Shown here: positions 43,464 to 52,255 of the stretch, piece by piece
How positions within the stretch are numbered: the stretch's first letter is position 1
Layout: each line of letters begins with the position of its first letter
Source of the DNA: LC029 sp036676475
GTDB lineage: Bacteria > Bacillota > Bacilli > Aneurinibacillales > RAOX-1
Direction of reading: 5' to 3'
Length of the DNA: 64,000 nt
Assembly (NCBI GenBank): GCA_036676475.1
Contig: JAKFCU010000077.1
Coordinates: 157,048-221,047, forward strand
Position numbers and translations under genes: made by a program
The notes under the pieces: generated by a model
What the model saw: the letters and a program-made list of their open reading frames with translations, nothing else
Database searches by the model: none
Told to the model about the DNA's origin: nothing

Positions 43464-44663
43464 TCAGGCAGTGCCTGAGTCTCTATTTGAGTTGGTGATA
43501 TTCGGTTGTTGACTCCCTCTTTTAAGCTTATACAAAATAAATCCAATAATTACGATGATGATTGTTCCAAACAACACGGCAAACTTTTCGAAGATCCTCG
43601 TTGGCTTGACTGCAGCCTGTAATCCAATTTTGTATGCCTGATCGGGTATTTCCTTGACAACGGGTTTTAGCAGGCCGCTAAGCGACTTCTCCTGGAGATC
43701 GGTTTGAATGGTCACCTCACCACGATGATTCACTAGTAAATGAGGTACATGCCCTTTTTGTACAGTAACGTATAGATCTTGAACCGTTTCATACTCCACT
43801 CCCATAGAATCGCTTACTTTTTTTCCTTTACTAAATAATCGCTTGGTTTCAAAATGGGTAAATCCATAATCTAAAAGTGCGATTGTATCTTTATAGACCT
43901 TCTCGCTTCCCTGTGCTTTTAGACAAACGGCAATCAGCTCAGTTCCACCGCGACTTGCCGAAGTAACGAGGGTATTACCCGCCTTGGCGAAATATCCATT
44001 TTTAATCCCTGTTGTGCCTTCATATCGCCAAAGCAGTTTATTGTGGTTAACTAGACTGCTCTCCCATTCCTGTCCGTGCCAAGGACGTTTTTGGGTTTTC
44101 ACAATTTCTCGGAAAGCGGGATTTTTCATGGCATATTGGGCTATAATCGCCATATCATAAGCTGTAGTATAATGATCATCGTGAAAAAGACCATGAGGAT
44201 TGACAAAATGAGTGTCCTTTAATCCCAGTGTAGATGTCCCGAAGTCATTCATCATTTGAGCAAACTGTTCAACACTCCCCCCCAAATATTCCGCAATTAC
44301 GATCGCTGCATCATTACCTGAGTTCATCATCAATCCATAAACCAAATCCTTAAGCGGCTTGCTTTCATCAAGGGCTAAGTAAATTCTCGTTCCTTCTGCC
44401 CAACGCGCTCTTTTGGATGTCATAGCCCATTCCTCCAATCGACCGCTTTCAACAGCCATAATACCGGTAACTATTTTTGTAATGCTTGCTGGATACATTT
44501 GCTGATGTGACTTTTTCTCAAATAACACTTCACCGGTTTTGGCATCAATCAGTATGGCCGCCTCACTATTCAACTCCGGTCCTTTTTCATCAGCATTCAC
44601 TATGGATGGAAGGATAAGAATGATAGCTAGTATTAGTTTGATCCATCGGACATCTTGGCCCAA
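43464..44663 (-). CDS. D-alanyl-D-alanine carboxypeptidase (DacF/DacB type)
   Basis: 399 aa from a TTG with GGAGG 10 nt upstream. Signal peptide 1-25, serine-peptidase core with PASITK (SxxK), SGN in MMNSGNDAA and the third motif GIKNGYF, where the usual KTG is KNG. C-terminal beta domain and a transmembrane anchor at about 362-382. Trims peptidoglycan side chains on the outer face of the membrane; in sporulating relatives such enzymes act in spore cortex or vegetative wall. Confidence 0.88.
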   Translation of the reverse strand: MGQDVRWIKLILAIILILPSIVNADEKGPELNSEAAILIDAKTGEVLFEKKSHQQMYPASITKIVTGIMAVESGRLEEWAMTSKRARWAEGTRIYLALDESKPLKDLVYGLMMNSGNDAAIVIAEYLGGSVEQFAQMMNDFGTSTLGLKDTHFVNPHGLFHDDHYTTAYDMAIIAQYAMKNPAFREIVKTQKRPWHGQEWESSLVNHNKLLWRYEGTTGIKNGYFAKAGNTLVTSASRGGTELIAVCLKAQGSEKVYKDTIALLDYGFTHFETKRLFSKGKKVSDSMGVEYETVQDLYVTVQKGHVPHLLVNHRGEVTIQTDLQEKSLSGLLKPVVKEIPDQAYKIGLQAAVKPTRIFEKFAVLFGTIIIVIIGFILYKLKRGSQQPNITNSNRDSGTA

Positions 44664-44741
44664 TCAGATTCAACCTCCATTCGGTAGATTCTGTTGTTTA
44701 CATATATGAAGAAAAAATCCGATTCATGTTATGAATATGAA

Positions 44742-44768
44742 GAGGGACTGGAAAAAATCCAGCCCCTC
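44742..44768 (-). terminator. Terminator
   Basis: GAGGGGCTGGA/TCCAGTCCCTC stem (G-U pairs) around T5, downstream of the 118-aa gene. Confidence 0.7.
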
Positions 44769-44784
44769 CTTTTAACCCTCCATT

Positions 44785-45141
44785 CTATTTATTAAGCTCA
44801 TTCTTCGTAATTTCCTTCATCATTTTAAATAGTGCCTCATCTTCTTCATTTGATGCTTCCACATCATACTTTCCATAGTTGCCTTCAGCCGAGCGAAACT
44901 TATCCAGTTTCTTGTTCGCATCCTTTTCAACGTAGGCATTTCGGTCAAATAACTGTGTGTAGATATCCGATTCTTTTATTCCCTTTACTTTATTCATCAA
45001 CGGATCAGAATTCTCAACCATCCATTTCACCCCCGCAATGATAAAGGGAGAAGAAACGAGCAGAGCTGTCCACATCCCCTGTCTAAATCCTTCACTTCGA
45101 GCGGCCCCTACACGATTTCTCATAAACATATTTACACTCAC
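44785..45141 (-). CDS. Hypothetical protein with one membrane segment
   Basis: 118 aa, AGGAAGGAGTGAGTGTAA just before ATG. Hydrophobic helix about 22-41 (GMWTALLVSSPFIIAGVKWM); the rest is charged and helical. Not recognised; sits next to a coat protein gene, so a spore role is possible. Confidence 0.55.
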   Translation of the reverse strand: MSVNMFMRNRVGAARSEGFRQGMWTALLVSSPFIIAGVKWMVENSDPLMNKVKGIKESDIYTQLFDRNAYVEKDANKKLDKFRSAEGNYGKYDVEASNEEDEALFKMMKEITKNELNK

Positions 45142-45191
45142 TCCTTCCTATATCTCTTGTTATCGTGTGCAGTCTGCCTCTGTTCTAAACA

Positions 45192-45234
45192 CAAAAAAAA
45201 TAAGGAGCACACCGGAATGTACTCCTCATTTTTT
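45192..45234 (-). terminator. Terminator
   Basis: AAATGAGGAGTAC with GTGCTCCTTATTT stem plus T8 on the minus strand, after the coat protein gene. Confidence 0.85.
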
Positions 45235-45887
45235 CACATTAAAAAGGGATTCCCTTGATATTCTTCTCGTTGAATATTCACTTGCTGATTTTGTTGCGGA
45301 TTTAACGGCATCATAGGATTAGGATTGCCCATTAAGGCTGCTCTGCTTTGGTTGGTTGGCTGATAATGGTGCAAATACGTTTTGGCTGTGTGATCATTCA
45401 TAGTCGGAACTTGGTAATATGTTCTTTGATTCATATACATAAACGTTTCATATCCTTGGTTGCAACAAGTGATAGAGCCGTTAATCATCATCTGCCTAAT
45501 ATTGGGATCGGCACATTCCAGGGCAGCTCCCATGTGATTTTTTGCCGAGTTTTTATGGGCTGACAATACAGCTGACGCAATTTGCTTATCGGAAAAAGCT
45601 CCCGTTTGCATGGAGGGTCCTTCCGGAGAAGGGTTTCTAAGACCATATTGAATCGATTCAATTGGTACATAGGCACGTGCCTGAACGGGTTGGACAGACC
45701 GATAGTCATGGGTATAGGATACCATTTGATTATAGGAATCGACAGCAGCTTGCCTATGACGCTGAATCATTTGGCGAAGCGCCGGATCCTGACATTGGGA
45801 TTCATATAAGGATAAATGATCTATCATGCAAATTTTTTCACCTAATATTTCATGAACAGCTATTGATTCTGCAGCTCCAAATGGCAT
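45234..45887 (-). CDS. Spore coat protein, CotF-like
   Basis: 217 aa, rich in Gln/Asn/Met/Tyr. The CotF-type helical core spans about 100-170 (SDKQIASAVLSAHKNSAKNHMGAALECADPNIRQMMINGSITCCNQGYETFMYMNQ) and an earlier related helix pair is at 10-60, suggesting a duplicated unit; the tail is QNQQVNIQREEYQGNPF. Expected in the inner coat of spores. 21 nt downstream of the Hsp20 gene, likely same operon. Confidence 0.85.
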   Translation of the reverse strand: MPFGAAESIAVHEILGEKICMIDHLSLYESQCQDPALRQMIQRHRQAAVDSYNQMVSYTHDYRSVQPVQARAYVPIESIQYGLRNPSPEGPSMQTGAFSDKQIASAVLSAHKNSAKNHMGAALECADPNIRQMMINGSITCCNQGYETFMYMNQRTYYQVPTMNDHTAKTYLHHYQPTNQSRAALMGNPNPMMPLNPQQNQQVNIQREEYQGNPFLM

Positions 45888-45908
45888 CGAAAGAACCTCC
45901 CGTTATCA

Positions 45909-46340
45909 TTAATGAAAATCAATTTCTATTCTCTTGCCTTGATCAGGCTTTGCTTTTGTCATGCGAATTTCTAACACGCCATTTCTATAGAAAGCCTTGG
46001 CTGTATCTTCCATCACTTTAGTCGGCAAAGAAACGGAACGATGAAAGCTCCCAAAGAACCGTTCTGTATGATGGTAACGGTTGTCATGAGTATCTTCCGA
46101 AGCCCGTTGAACGATACCGTCTATCATTAGATTCCTGCCTGTCACATGGATATTCACATCATCTTTTTTTTGGAGCCCCGGAATTTCACACGAAACAACA
46201 ACTTCTTCTATGGTTTCATAGATATCAACGAGCGGCCCTGTCCGATTAAAATATTCGGTGAACGGCGCTTGTCCGAAATCATTTTCTATTCCTTGCCTTA
46301 TTTGGCGAAAGGGTCCTGATTCCTGAGGATGGATCAGCAA
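45909..46340 (-). CDS. Hsp20/alpha-crystallin family protein
   Basis: 143 aa from a TTG at 46340 (AAAGGAGG 7 nt before). Alpha-crystallin domain about 45-140: GPLVDIYETIEEVVVSCEIPGLQKKDDVNIHVTGRNLMIDG and FHRSVSLPTKV, with the GVLEIRM beta strand in place of the usual A-x-x-x-n-GvL. The A-x-x-R-x-GVLEI motif is present. Adjacent coat gene suggests a spore coat small heat-shock protein such as CotM/CotP, which is inference. Confidence 0.82.
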   Translation of the reverse strand: MLIHPQESGPFRQIRQGIENDFGQAPFTEYFNRTGPLVDIYETIEEVVVSCEIPGLQKKDDVNIHVTGRNLMIDGIVQRASEDTHDNRYHHTERFFGSFHRSVSLPTKVMEDTAKAFYRNGVLEIRMTKAKPDQGKRIEIDFH

Positions 46341-46457
46341 CGAAATACCTCCTTTTGGGTTCATTTAGGAATGGTTGAAGTTTCCCTTCTACTACTTTCT
46401 CCAACTTTCTCAAAAAACAAACCGAACCATGTAGGATTAGTAAACTTTCATTTATAT

Positions 46458-46491
46458 TAAAAAACCCCTTGCAGAAAAAACTGCAATGGGT
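46458..46491 (-). terminator. norB terminator
   Basis: ACCCATTGCAG/CTGCAAGGGGT stem around T6, followed by T6 on the minus strand. Confidence 0.85.
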
Positions 46492-46534
46492 CAAAGTTCG
46501 ATTGATTTCCGACGAATTCGCCGAATTTTTCAGC

Positions 46535-48907
46535 CTAGTCTTCTTTTGCTAAATCTGGAACGTTTAAAGATTCACCCTCTTTGACATTGGGCTTTCTCAA
46601 GTTAAACAATGCCTTAACAGCAAACCATGCTAACGGTAATACACCGAATACGATGAAGATCGTATCTGGTACTGCACGCACCCATAATAGTTGGTTTACG
46701 ATCGGAATCTGGAAGAAATCTGCTGCACGGGAAACCCAGTATCCTTGTTCAAAGGCAATTTTCAACTGAATCACACCCACTGGTAACAAGGAAATGATAA
46801 TCATACCAGCAAGACCAACGTTTAATCCCCAGCAAGCAATCTTTAATAGCTTATCGTTCCAAGCTTCCGGCTTGACGATATTGCGAAGGGAGAACAAGAG
46901 GACCGCTACCGCAAACATACCGTATACACCCATCATAGAACCATGACCGTGAGCCGGGGTCAACATTTGACCATGTTCAAAGTAAGATACGGCTGGCAGG
47001 TTAATCAAGAATCCAAGTACCCCTGCACCTATCAAGTTCCAAACCCCTGTAGAGATCAAGAAACGGAAGGAGCCTTGATATGGGAAGGTGGCTCCGCCAT
47101 CTTTCATAATCTTATATTGGCTATAAGCTTCTAAAATCAATAAGGTTAAAGGAACAACTTCTAATGCTGAGAATACAGCACCTAAGGCAATCCAAGCTTC
47201 AGAAGAACCATTATAATAGTAATGGTGACCGATTCCAATGACTCCAGAACCCATCAGCAGGATTAACTGGAAGTACAGAGCACGAACGGTAGACTTCTTC
47301 GTGATTACACCCATTTGAACCATCAAGAAACCAATAACAACAACAGCAAATACTTCAAAAATACCTTCTACCCATAAGTGAATAATCCACCAACGCCAGT
47401 AGTCTGCAAACGTGATATGGGAACCAGGATTAATCAATAACGCGAACACATAGAATAATGGAACGGCAATCGATGCATAGAACAGTAAGTGGACCAAACC
47501 ACCTTTATCAGTTTCACGCTTCAAGCCATCTTTCAAGCCGCGGAAAACAATGTACAGCCAGATCAACATACCTGCGATCAGAACCACTTGCCAAATGCGT
47601 CCAAGCTCTAGATATTCCCAACCTTGGTGACCAAGCAGGAACCATAGATTTCCTAAATAACCATTAGTACCAAGCCATTCTCCAACCATACTTCCTACTA
47701 CAAGAACGACAAGCGCCCAGAATAAAACATCAACAAGCAAGCCTTGTTTCTTCGGTTCTTTTCCGCCAACCAATGGAGCAACGTAAATCCCCATACCCAA
47801 CCAAGCCGTAGCAATCCAGAAGATCGCTAATTGAAGATGGTAGGTTTTTGCAATGCTGAATGGGAAGATCTTAGCAATCCAATCCATTCCGTAGAACGTA
47901 TCTGGTTCTAAATAATAGTGAGCAAGCAAACCACCAAAAGCAGCTTGAACTAAGAACAATAAAGCAACAACGGTAAAATATTTACCCGATTTGACCTGTG
48001 ACGGTGTCAATGGTAGCGTGCTAATATTAATGGAAGGGAATTTACCAGGCTCGTAAGCCTCTTCCATATCAAATTTATAGCGATTATGAATATAAAGAAT
48101 GATACCCAAGAACATAATTAATAGCGTTACACTCACACCGCTCCACCATACAGCAGAGAAGGACATGGTGTTTCCTGCATCTTCAAAATAAGGCCAGTTA
48201 TTGGTGTAGGTTATATCATCACCAGGACGATATGTACTAGATAACCAAGCTGTCCAGAAAAAGAAGTCGGAGATTTGGGTTAACTGATCGCCTTCGGCTA
48301 CCCAAGCACGCTCGGTTTGTGGCATATCTGATTCTTTAATCAAACCAGGAAGCAAACCATGGCCATCACCTTCTGTGAATACTTTACGATAATGCTCACG
48401 AACTTTTTCTAAACCGGCAATTTGAGCATCCGTTAGGGTTAACGTTTCTTTATCCGCATCGTAACGGTTGACTTTAATTTCTTCTACAACCTGAGCTTTG
48501 ATCAAGGTTTGTTCAGAAGCACCTAGACTCGCAAAATCTTTTTGATGTTGCTGTTGTGCATAAAACTGGTGCATTTCATCCACATAAATTTTTAACGATT
48601 CAGCTGTATAATCAGGACCGAGATACGAACCATGTCCGAGTATCGTTCCATAATCCATTAAACCATATTTTTGGAAAACTGCCTGACCACCCATGAGGTG
48701 TTCCTTATCGAAAAGTACATCTCCTTTTTCTGATACGATCTCCTGTGGACGGGGAGCCATATCTTTAAAAATCCAGAAACCTCCTAATAATAGTACGCTA
48801 AAGCTAGCAATCAAGGTGAAAATGAGAACAGATTTTAGAAATGAGTTTTTCACCTTTGGCTGCAGTTGTTTCTCTTTTTGGCTCTGCCAATCTGGTTTAG
48901 CAACCAT
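46535..48907 (-). CDS. norB: Quinol-dependent nitric oxide reductase (qNOR)
   Basis: 790-aa single-chain NO reductase (NorZ type) reducing NO to N2O with quinol. N-terminal membrane anchor 25-47, extracytoplasmic cytochrome-c-like domain without heme motif (GGQAVFQKYGLMDYGTILGHGSYLGPDYT), then the twelve-helix heme-copper core with histidine-bearing segments (FSIAKTYHLQLAIFW, RWWIIHLWVEGIFEVF, GSGVIGIGHHYYYNG, MLTPAHGHGSMMGVYG). AGGAGGTATTGACAA before ATG. Lone gene; nitrite/nitrate reductase genes are not in the window. Upstream FNR-type sites imply induction by low oxygen or NO. Confidence 0.96.
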   Translation of the reverse strand: MVAKPDWQSQKEKQLQPKVKNSFLKSVLIFTLIASFSVLLLGGFWIFKDMAPRPQEIVSEKGDVLFDKEHLMGGQAVFQKYGLMDYGTILGHGSYLGPDYTAESLKIYVDEMHQFYAQQQHQKDFASLGASEQTLIKAQVVEEIKVNRYDADKETLTLTDAQIAGLEKVREHYRKVFTEGDGHGLLPGLIKESDMPQTERAWVAEGDQLTQISDFFFWTAWLSSTYRPGDDITYTNNWPYFEDAGNTMSFSAVWWSGVSVTLLIMFLGIILYIHNRYKFDMEEAYEPGKFPSINISTLPLTPSQVKSGKYFTVVALLFLVQAAFGGLLAHYYLEPDTFYGMDWIAKIFPFSIAKTYHLQLAIFWIATAWLGMGIYVAPLVGGKEPKKQGLLVDVLFWALVVLVVGSMVGEWLGTNGYLGNLWFLLGHQGWEYLELGRIWQVVLIAGMLIWLYIVFRGLKDGLKRETDKGGLVHLLFYASIAVPLFYVFALLINPGSHITFADYWRWWIIHLWVEGIFEVFAVVVIGFLMVQMGVITKKSTVRALYFQLILLMGSGVIGIGHHYYYNGSSEAWIALGAVFSALEVVPLTLLILEAYSQYKIMKDGGATFPYQGSFRFLISTGVWNLIGAGVLGFLINLPAVSYFEHGQMLTPAHGHGSMMGVYGMFAVAVLLFSLRNIVKPEAWNDKLLKIACWGLNVGLAGMIIISLLPVGVIQLKIAFEQGYWVSRAADFFQIPIVNQLLWVRAVPDTIFIVFGVLPLAWFAVKALFNLRKPNVKEGESLNVPDLAKED

Positions 48908-48977
48908 TTGTCAATACCTCCTATGTGTTATTTATTATTTCTATATCAATAAATTACTCCTTTATTAACATGGGAAC

Positions 48978-48993
48978 TGTGATAAATCTCACG
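48978..48993. promoter_or_regulatory. FNR/CRP-type site 1
   Basis: TGTGA-TAAATC-TCACG, about 70 bp before the norB start. Confidence 0.6.
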
Positions 48994-49043
48994 AGTACGC
49001 AGGGTTTTCATTCTTGTCACATTTAAAATACAAAAATGTATAA

Positions 49044-49059
49044 TGTGAGCATCATCACA
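49044..49059. promoter_or_regulatory. FNR/CRP-type site 2, perfect
   Basis: TGTGA-GCATCA-TCACA, a perfect TGTGA-N6-TCACA palindrome about 140 bp before norB; minus-strand TATTTTAAAT about 25 bp downstream could be its -10. Confidence 0.65.
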
Positions 49060-49107
49060 GAAAAGAGAAACTTAATGGGATAAGTTAGTTTACTTATAAA
49101 AAATAAA

Positions 49108-49144
49108 AACGGTGAGTCCCGATCATCAGCAGGTACTCACCGTT
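49108..49144 (-). terminator. pyrB terminator
   Basis: AACGGTGAGT/ACTCACCGTT stem with 17-nt loop downstream of pyrB. Confidence 0.7.
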
Positions 49145-49155
49145 CCTTATTTACT

Positions 49156-50094
49156 TTATTTTTTAACAAATCCGAGCTTTTCAAAGCATTTATGAATCAA
49201 GGCCATGCGGACATATAAACCATTTTGAGCTTGACGGAAATAAGCTGCCCTTGAATCTTGGTCCACTTCAGGAGCAATTTCACCTGCTCTTGGCAGGGGA
49301 TGAAGTATAATGGCATTAGGATTCATGACATCCAGCAATTTTTGATCAATGATATACTTCCCCTGTGCTTTTTCATAGTCTTCTAACGAAGGGAACCGCT
49401 CTTTTTGAATCCGAGTCTGGTAAAGAACATCTGCTTTCGAAGCTACTGCTTCCAAGTTGTCCGTCTCAACATAGCGAATATTCTTCTCTTCTAGGAATTT
49501 TTTCACATAAGGAGGGATCAATACATTCTCTGGTGCCGTGAAATACATCGTAATATTACTGAAATTGGCTAATAAATAAGAAAGGGAATGAACCGTTCTT
49601 CCATAGGTCAAATCACCAATCATGGCAATGTGCAGATCATCGACGCGACCCAATTCCTTTTGAATGGTATAAATATCTAACAGAGCTTGGGTAGGGTGCT
49701 CTCCTGCCCCATCCCCCGCATTGATAATCGGAACTGCAGCCACGGCGGAAGCCCGTTCAGCTGCACCGATTTCGGTATGACGCATCACAATCACATCACT
49801 GTAACCCGAGATAATCCGAATCGTATCCTCAAGTGTCTCACCCTTAATCGCAGAAGAAAATTGGGCCGCATTTTCCGTTCCGATCACCTTTCCCCCTAAA
49901 CGGCACATCGCCGATTCAAAGGAAAGCCGGGTTCGCGTACTAGGTTCAAAAAATAAAGTGGTCATCACCTTATTTTTGTATCGGTCAGATCCTCCGCTGG
50001 CTTCGACCTGTTCCATTTCCTTTGTAAGCTCAAAAATCTCTTCTAAATGATCCCGATTGAACTGTTTTGCACCAAGAATATGATATATACTCAT
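49156..50094 (-). CDS. pyrB: Aspartate carbamoyltransferase catalytic subunit
   Basis: 312 aa. Carbamoyl-phosphate loop FFEPSTRTRLSFESAM, GDGAGEHPTQALLDIYTI, GDLTYGRTVHSL and LHPLPRAGEIAPEVD; these words match the class B/C (E. coli-like) catalytic chain more than the Bacillus subtilis operon enzyme. First committed step of pyrimidine synthesis. It stands alone, without pyrR, pyrC or pyrI; the 5' region shows no PyrR attenuator. Confidence 0.95.
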   Translation of the reverse strand: MSIYHILGAKQFNRDHLEEIFELTKEMEQVEASGGSDRYKNKVMTTLFFEPSTRTRLSFESAMCRLGGKVIGTENAAQFSSAIKGETLEDTIRIISGYSDVIVMRHTEIGAAERASAVAAVPIINAGDGAGEHPTQALLDIYTIQKELGRVDDLHIAMIGDLTYGRTVHSLSYLLANFSNITMYFTAPENVLIPPYVKKFLEEKNIRYVETDNLEAVASKADVLYQTRIQKERFPSLEDYEKAQGKYIIDQKLLDVMNPNAIILHPLPRAGEIAPEVDQDSRAAYFRQAQNGLYVRMALIHKCFEKLGFVKK

Positions 50095-50223
50095 TCGTTA
50101 TCCCTTCCTTTCCGCACCTGAATTCAGACCTAAACCGAAAGTATTTTAACACAAATCCGAAAATGAAACAAAGGTTATCTATTTTCGTTCGTTTTTTCGG
50201 ATGAAATTCACAATTCTCTTGAA

Positions 50224-50700
50224 TTATCTGACCAAATGAAGAAAGGTCCCGGAAGCAGAGACAACCAATTCGTCCCTGTCATTGACGATTCGGCAAGTGG
50301 CCTGCATGATATTTTGCGCCCGATGCAAGACGCTGCAGTGAGCAAGTAACTCCTTTCCCTTGCCAGGATGATGGTATTTCACATTCATCTCTAATGTAAC
50401 TACCTTGTCTCTGGTATCGATCAATTCCTCTAGCATCCACCCCATTGCCATATCAGCCAGCAAAGCCGTAACTCCCCCATAGACAATACGATAGGGATTC
50501 AGGACGTCCCGTGTGATCGGCATAGAGCAGCTAAAATCATATTCGCTAGCAATAACCTTCAACTGCATGAAATTCCCCATAAACGGATATTTGTTCTCCC
50601 GCATGGTTTGAACCGCTCGCAGTGCCTTTTCTACAATGACTAGCTCGCGATCCGATAAATCCTCAATCGCCTCTATGAGCTTACTTTTTACTTCTATCAT
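50224..50700 (-). CDS. Hot-dog thioesterase (PaaI-like)
   Basis: 158 aa from the ATG at 50700 (GGAAAGAG before). A helical N-terminal segment (1-45) precedes the hot-dog domain with VYGGVTALLADMAMGWML and VTLEMNVKYHHPGKGKELLAHCSVLHRA. Likely cleaves an acyl-CoA thioester; substrate unknown. The 50701-50948 gap upstream shows no gene or clear hairpin. Confidence 0.78.
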   Translation of the reverse strand: MIEVKSKLIEAIEDLSDRELVIVEKALRAVQTMRENKYPFMGNFMQLKVIASEYDFSCSMPITRDVLNPYRIVYGGVTALLADMAMGWMLEELIDTRDKVVTLEMNVKYHHPGKGKELLAHCSVLHRAQNIMQATCRIVNDRDELVVSASGTFLHLVR

Positions 50701-50948
50701 ATCTCTTTCCTGTTCCTTCCTTTTCAAACGTTTATGTAAATAAAGCATCTGTAAATGGTCATAAAATACACCGATATTAAACTTACCACATTTGAGTTGT
50801 TCATGAAAAGAGGCCTCCCCCCCTTAGCTTTGACTACTGGGTTCAGCCATCTTGATTCACTATTATCTTTCCCGAATACCCTCTTTTTTCATCAAGGTTA
50901 AACTGAACAGAAAAAGTTAAAATATCCCCTCTTTATATCTGTATTCGA

Positions 50949-52214
50949 TTAGTCATCCAAACTACTAGATGCGGGATTATTTAGCTGTTTTCTAACAAAA
51001 AACTTTCTGATGTTACCGGATAGGATCAAATTTGTGACTACACCAGCAACTAACCCCCAGAAAGCAGATCCCACCCCTGCAAATGAGATACCTGAGACAG
51101 TAACGAGAAATGTAATTAAAGCCGTATCCCTTTGTGACACTTCGTTCAAAGCAGAGGAGAGACTAGAACTAAGGGAAGCAAACAAAGCAACACCAGCAAT
51201 CACGGCAATGAGGTCCTTTGGAAATGCAGAAAAAACAGAGGCAATGGATGCACCGAAAATTCCAAACAAAAGATAAAAAGTTCCGCATGCAATTCCTGCT
51301 ATGTAACGTTTATCCGGATTTTTATGGGCCTCTTTTCCAGTACAGATGGCTGCTGTAATGGCTGCCAAAGTAATACCGTGTGAACCAAACGGAGCAGATA
51401 GAAGTGAAGCAATCCCTGTAGTAGCAACCAGTGGACTTGCAGGCGTATTGTATCCGTCAGCTCTCAGTACTGCAATGCCCGGTGCGTTTTGTGAGGCCAT
51501 ATTGACAATGCATAACGGAATACCCAAACCTATCAATGCATTCAAAGAGAACGTCGGCTTTGTAAACCATGGTTCAACCAGGGAAATATTCACGTTTCCA
51601 AAGTGTAGACGCTGAAGACTATAAGCTACCAATATTCCGATAAATAAAGTAACAATGACCGCATAACGAGGATACAACCGTTTTGCTAATAAAAAACATA
51701 CAACCATGGGAATGACCATAATGGGAGACTGTTTGAGGGATACAAAAACATCTACACCAAACTTGAGTAAGATCCCCGCGAGCATGGCCGTAGTTATCGA
51801 TTGAGGAATTCTTTTCATAATCGTTGAGAATAAACCAGAGAATCCCAAAATGCTAATCATCAAAGCTGACAATAGAAATGCCCCTATCGCATCAGAATAA
51901 GAATAATTAACAAAACCCGATACTAACAATACGGCTCCCGGTGTTGAAAAGGCTGTTATGACAGGAGTTTTGAACCAAGCACTTAGGATAATACAAGTAA
52001 ATCCACTACCAAATGATACAGCCCATATCCAAGAAGACAAAAGGGAGTCACTTAGGTTTGCTACTTTAGCGGCTTGCAAAATGATGAGTAATGGACCAGC
52101 GTAGGAAACCATGGTCGCGATGAGCCCCGCCGTGAAGGCTGAAAGGGATGCGTCACTTATGAACTTATCCATTGGCGAGGGTTCCAGATTTTGAATTTGT
52201 TTTCTTTCTATCAG
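50949..52214 (-). CDS. benE: BenE-type benzoate/proton symporter
   Basis: About 421 aa with 11-12 membrane helices; the BenE landmarks are FKTPVITAFSTPGAVLL, NMASQNAPGIAVLRADGYNTPASPLV and APFGSHGITLAAITAAICTGKEAHKN. Imports benzoate or a related acid. The start is unsure: AAGGAG points to a CTG at 52214, while the first ATG in frame is at 52172; longer versions run back into the upstream lplT gene and are not credible. Third gene of a possible aas-lplT-benE transcription unit, 41 nt after lplT. Confidence 0.8.
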   Translation of the reverse strand: MIERKQIQNLEPSPMDKFISDASLSAFTAGLIATMVSYAGPLLIILQAAKVANLSDSLLSSWIWAVSFGSGFTCIILSAWFKTPVITAFSTPGAVLLVSGFVNYSYSDAIGAFLLSALMISILGFSGLFSTIMKRIPQSITTAMLAGILLKFGVDVFVSLKQSPIMVIPMVVCFLLAKRLYPRYAVIVTLFIGILVAYSLQRLHFGNVNISLVEPWFTKPTFSLNALIGLGIPLCIVNMASQNAPGIAVLRADGYNTPASPLVATTGIASLLSAPFGSHGITLAAITAAICTGKEAHKNPDKRYIAGIACGTFYLLFGIFGASIASVFSAFPKDLIAVIAGVALFASLSSSLSSALNEVSQRDTALITFLVTVSGISFAGVGSAFWGLVAGVVTNLILSGNIRKFFVRKQLNNPASSSLDD

Positions 52215-52255
52215 CTTTCTCCACTCCTTCTTGATTAAGGATGAGTTATAAAATT

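Noticed and set aside
45662..46021. 119-aa plus-strand ORF
   Set aside because: Shadow crossing the CotF-like and Hsp20 genes; no ribosome site.
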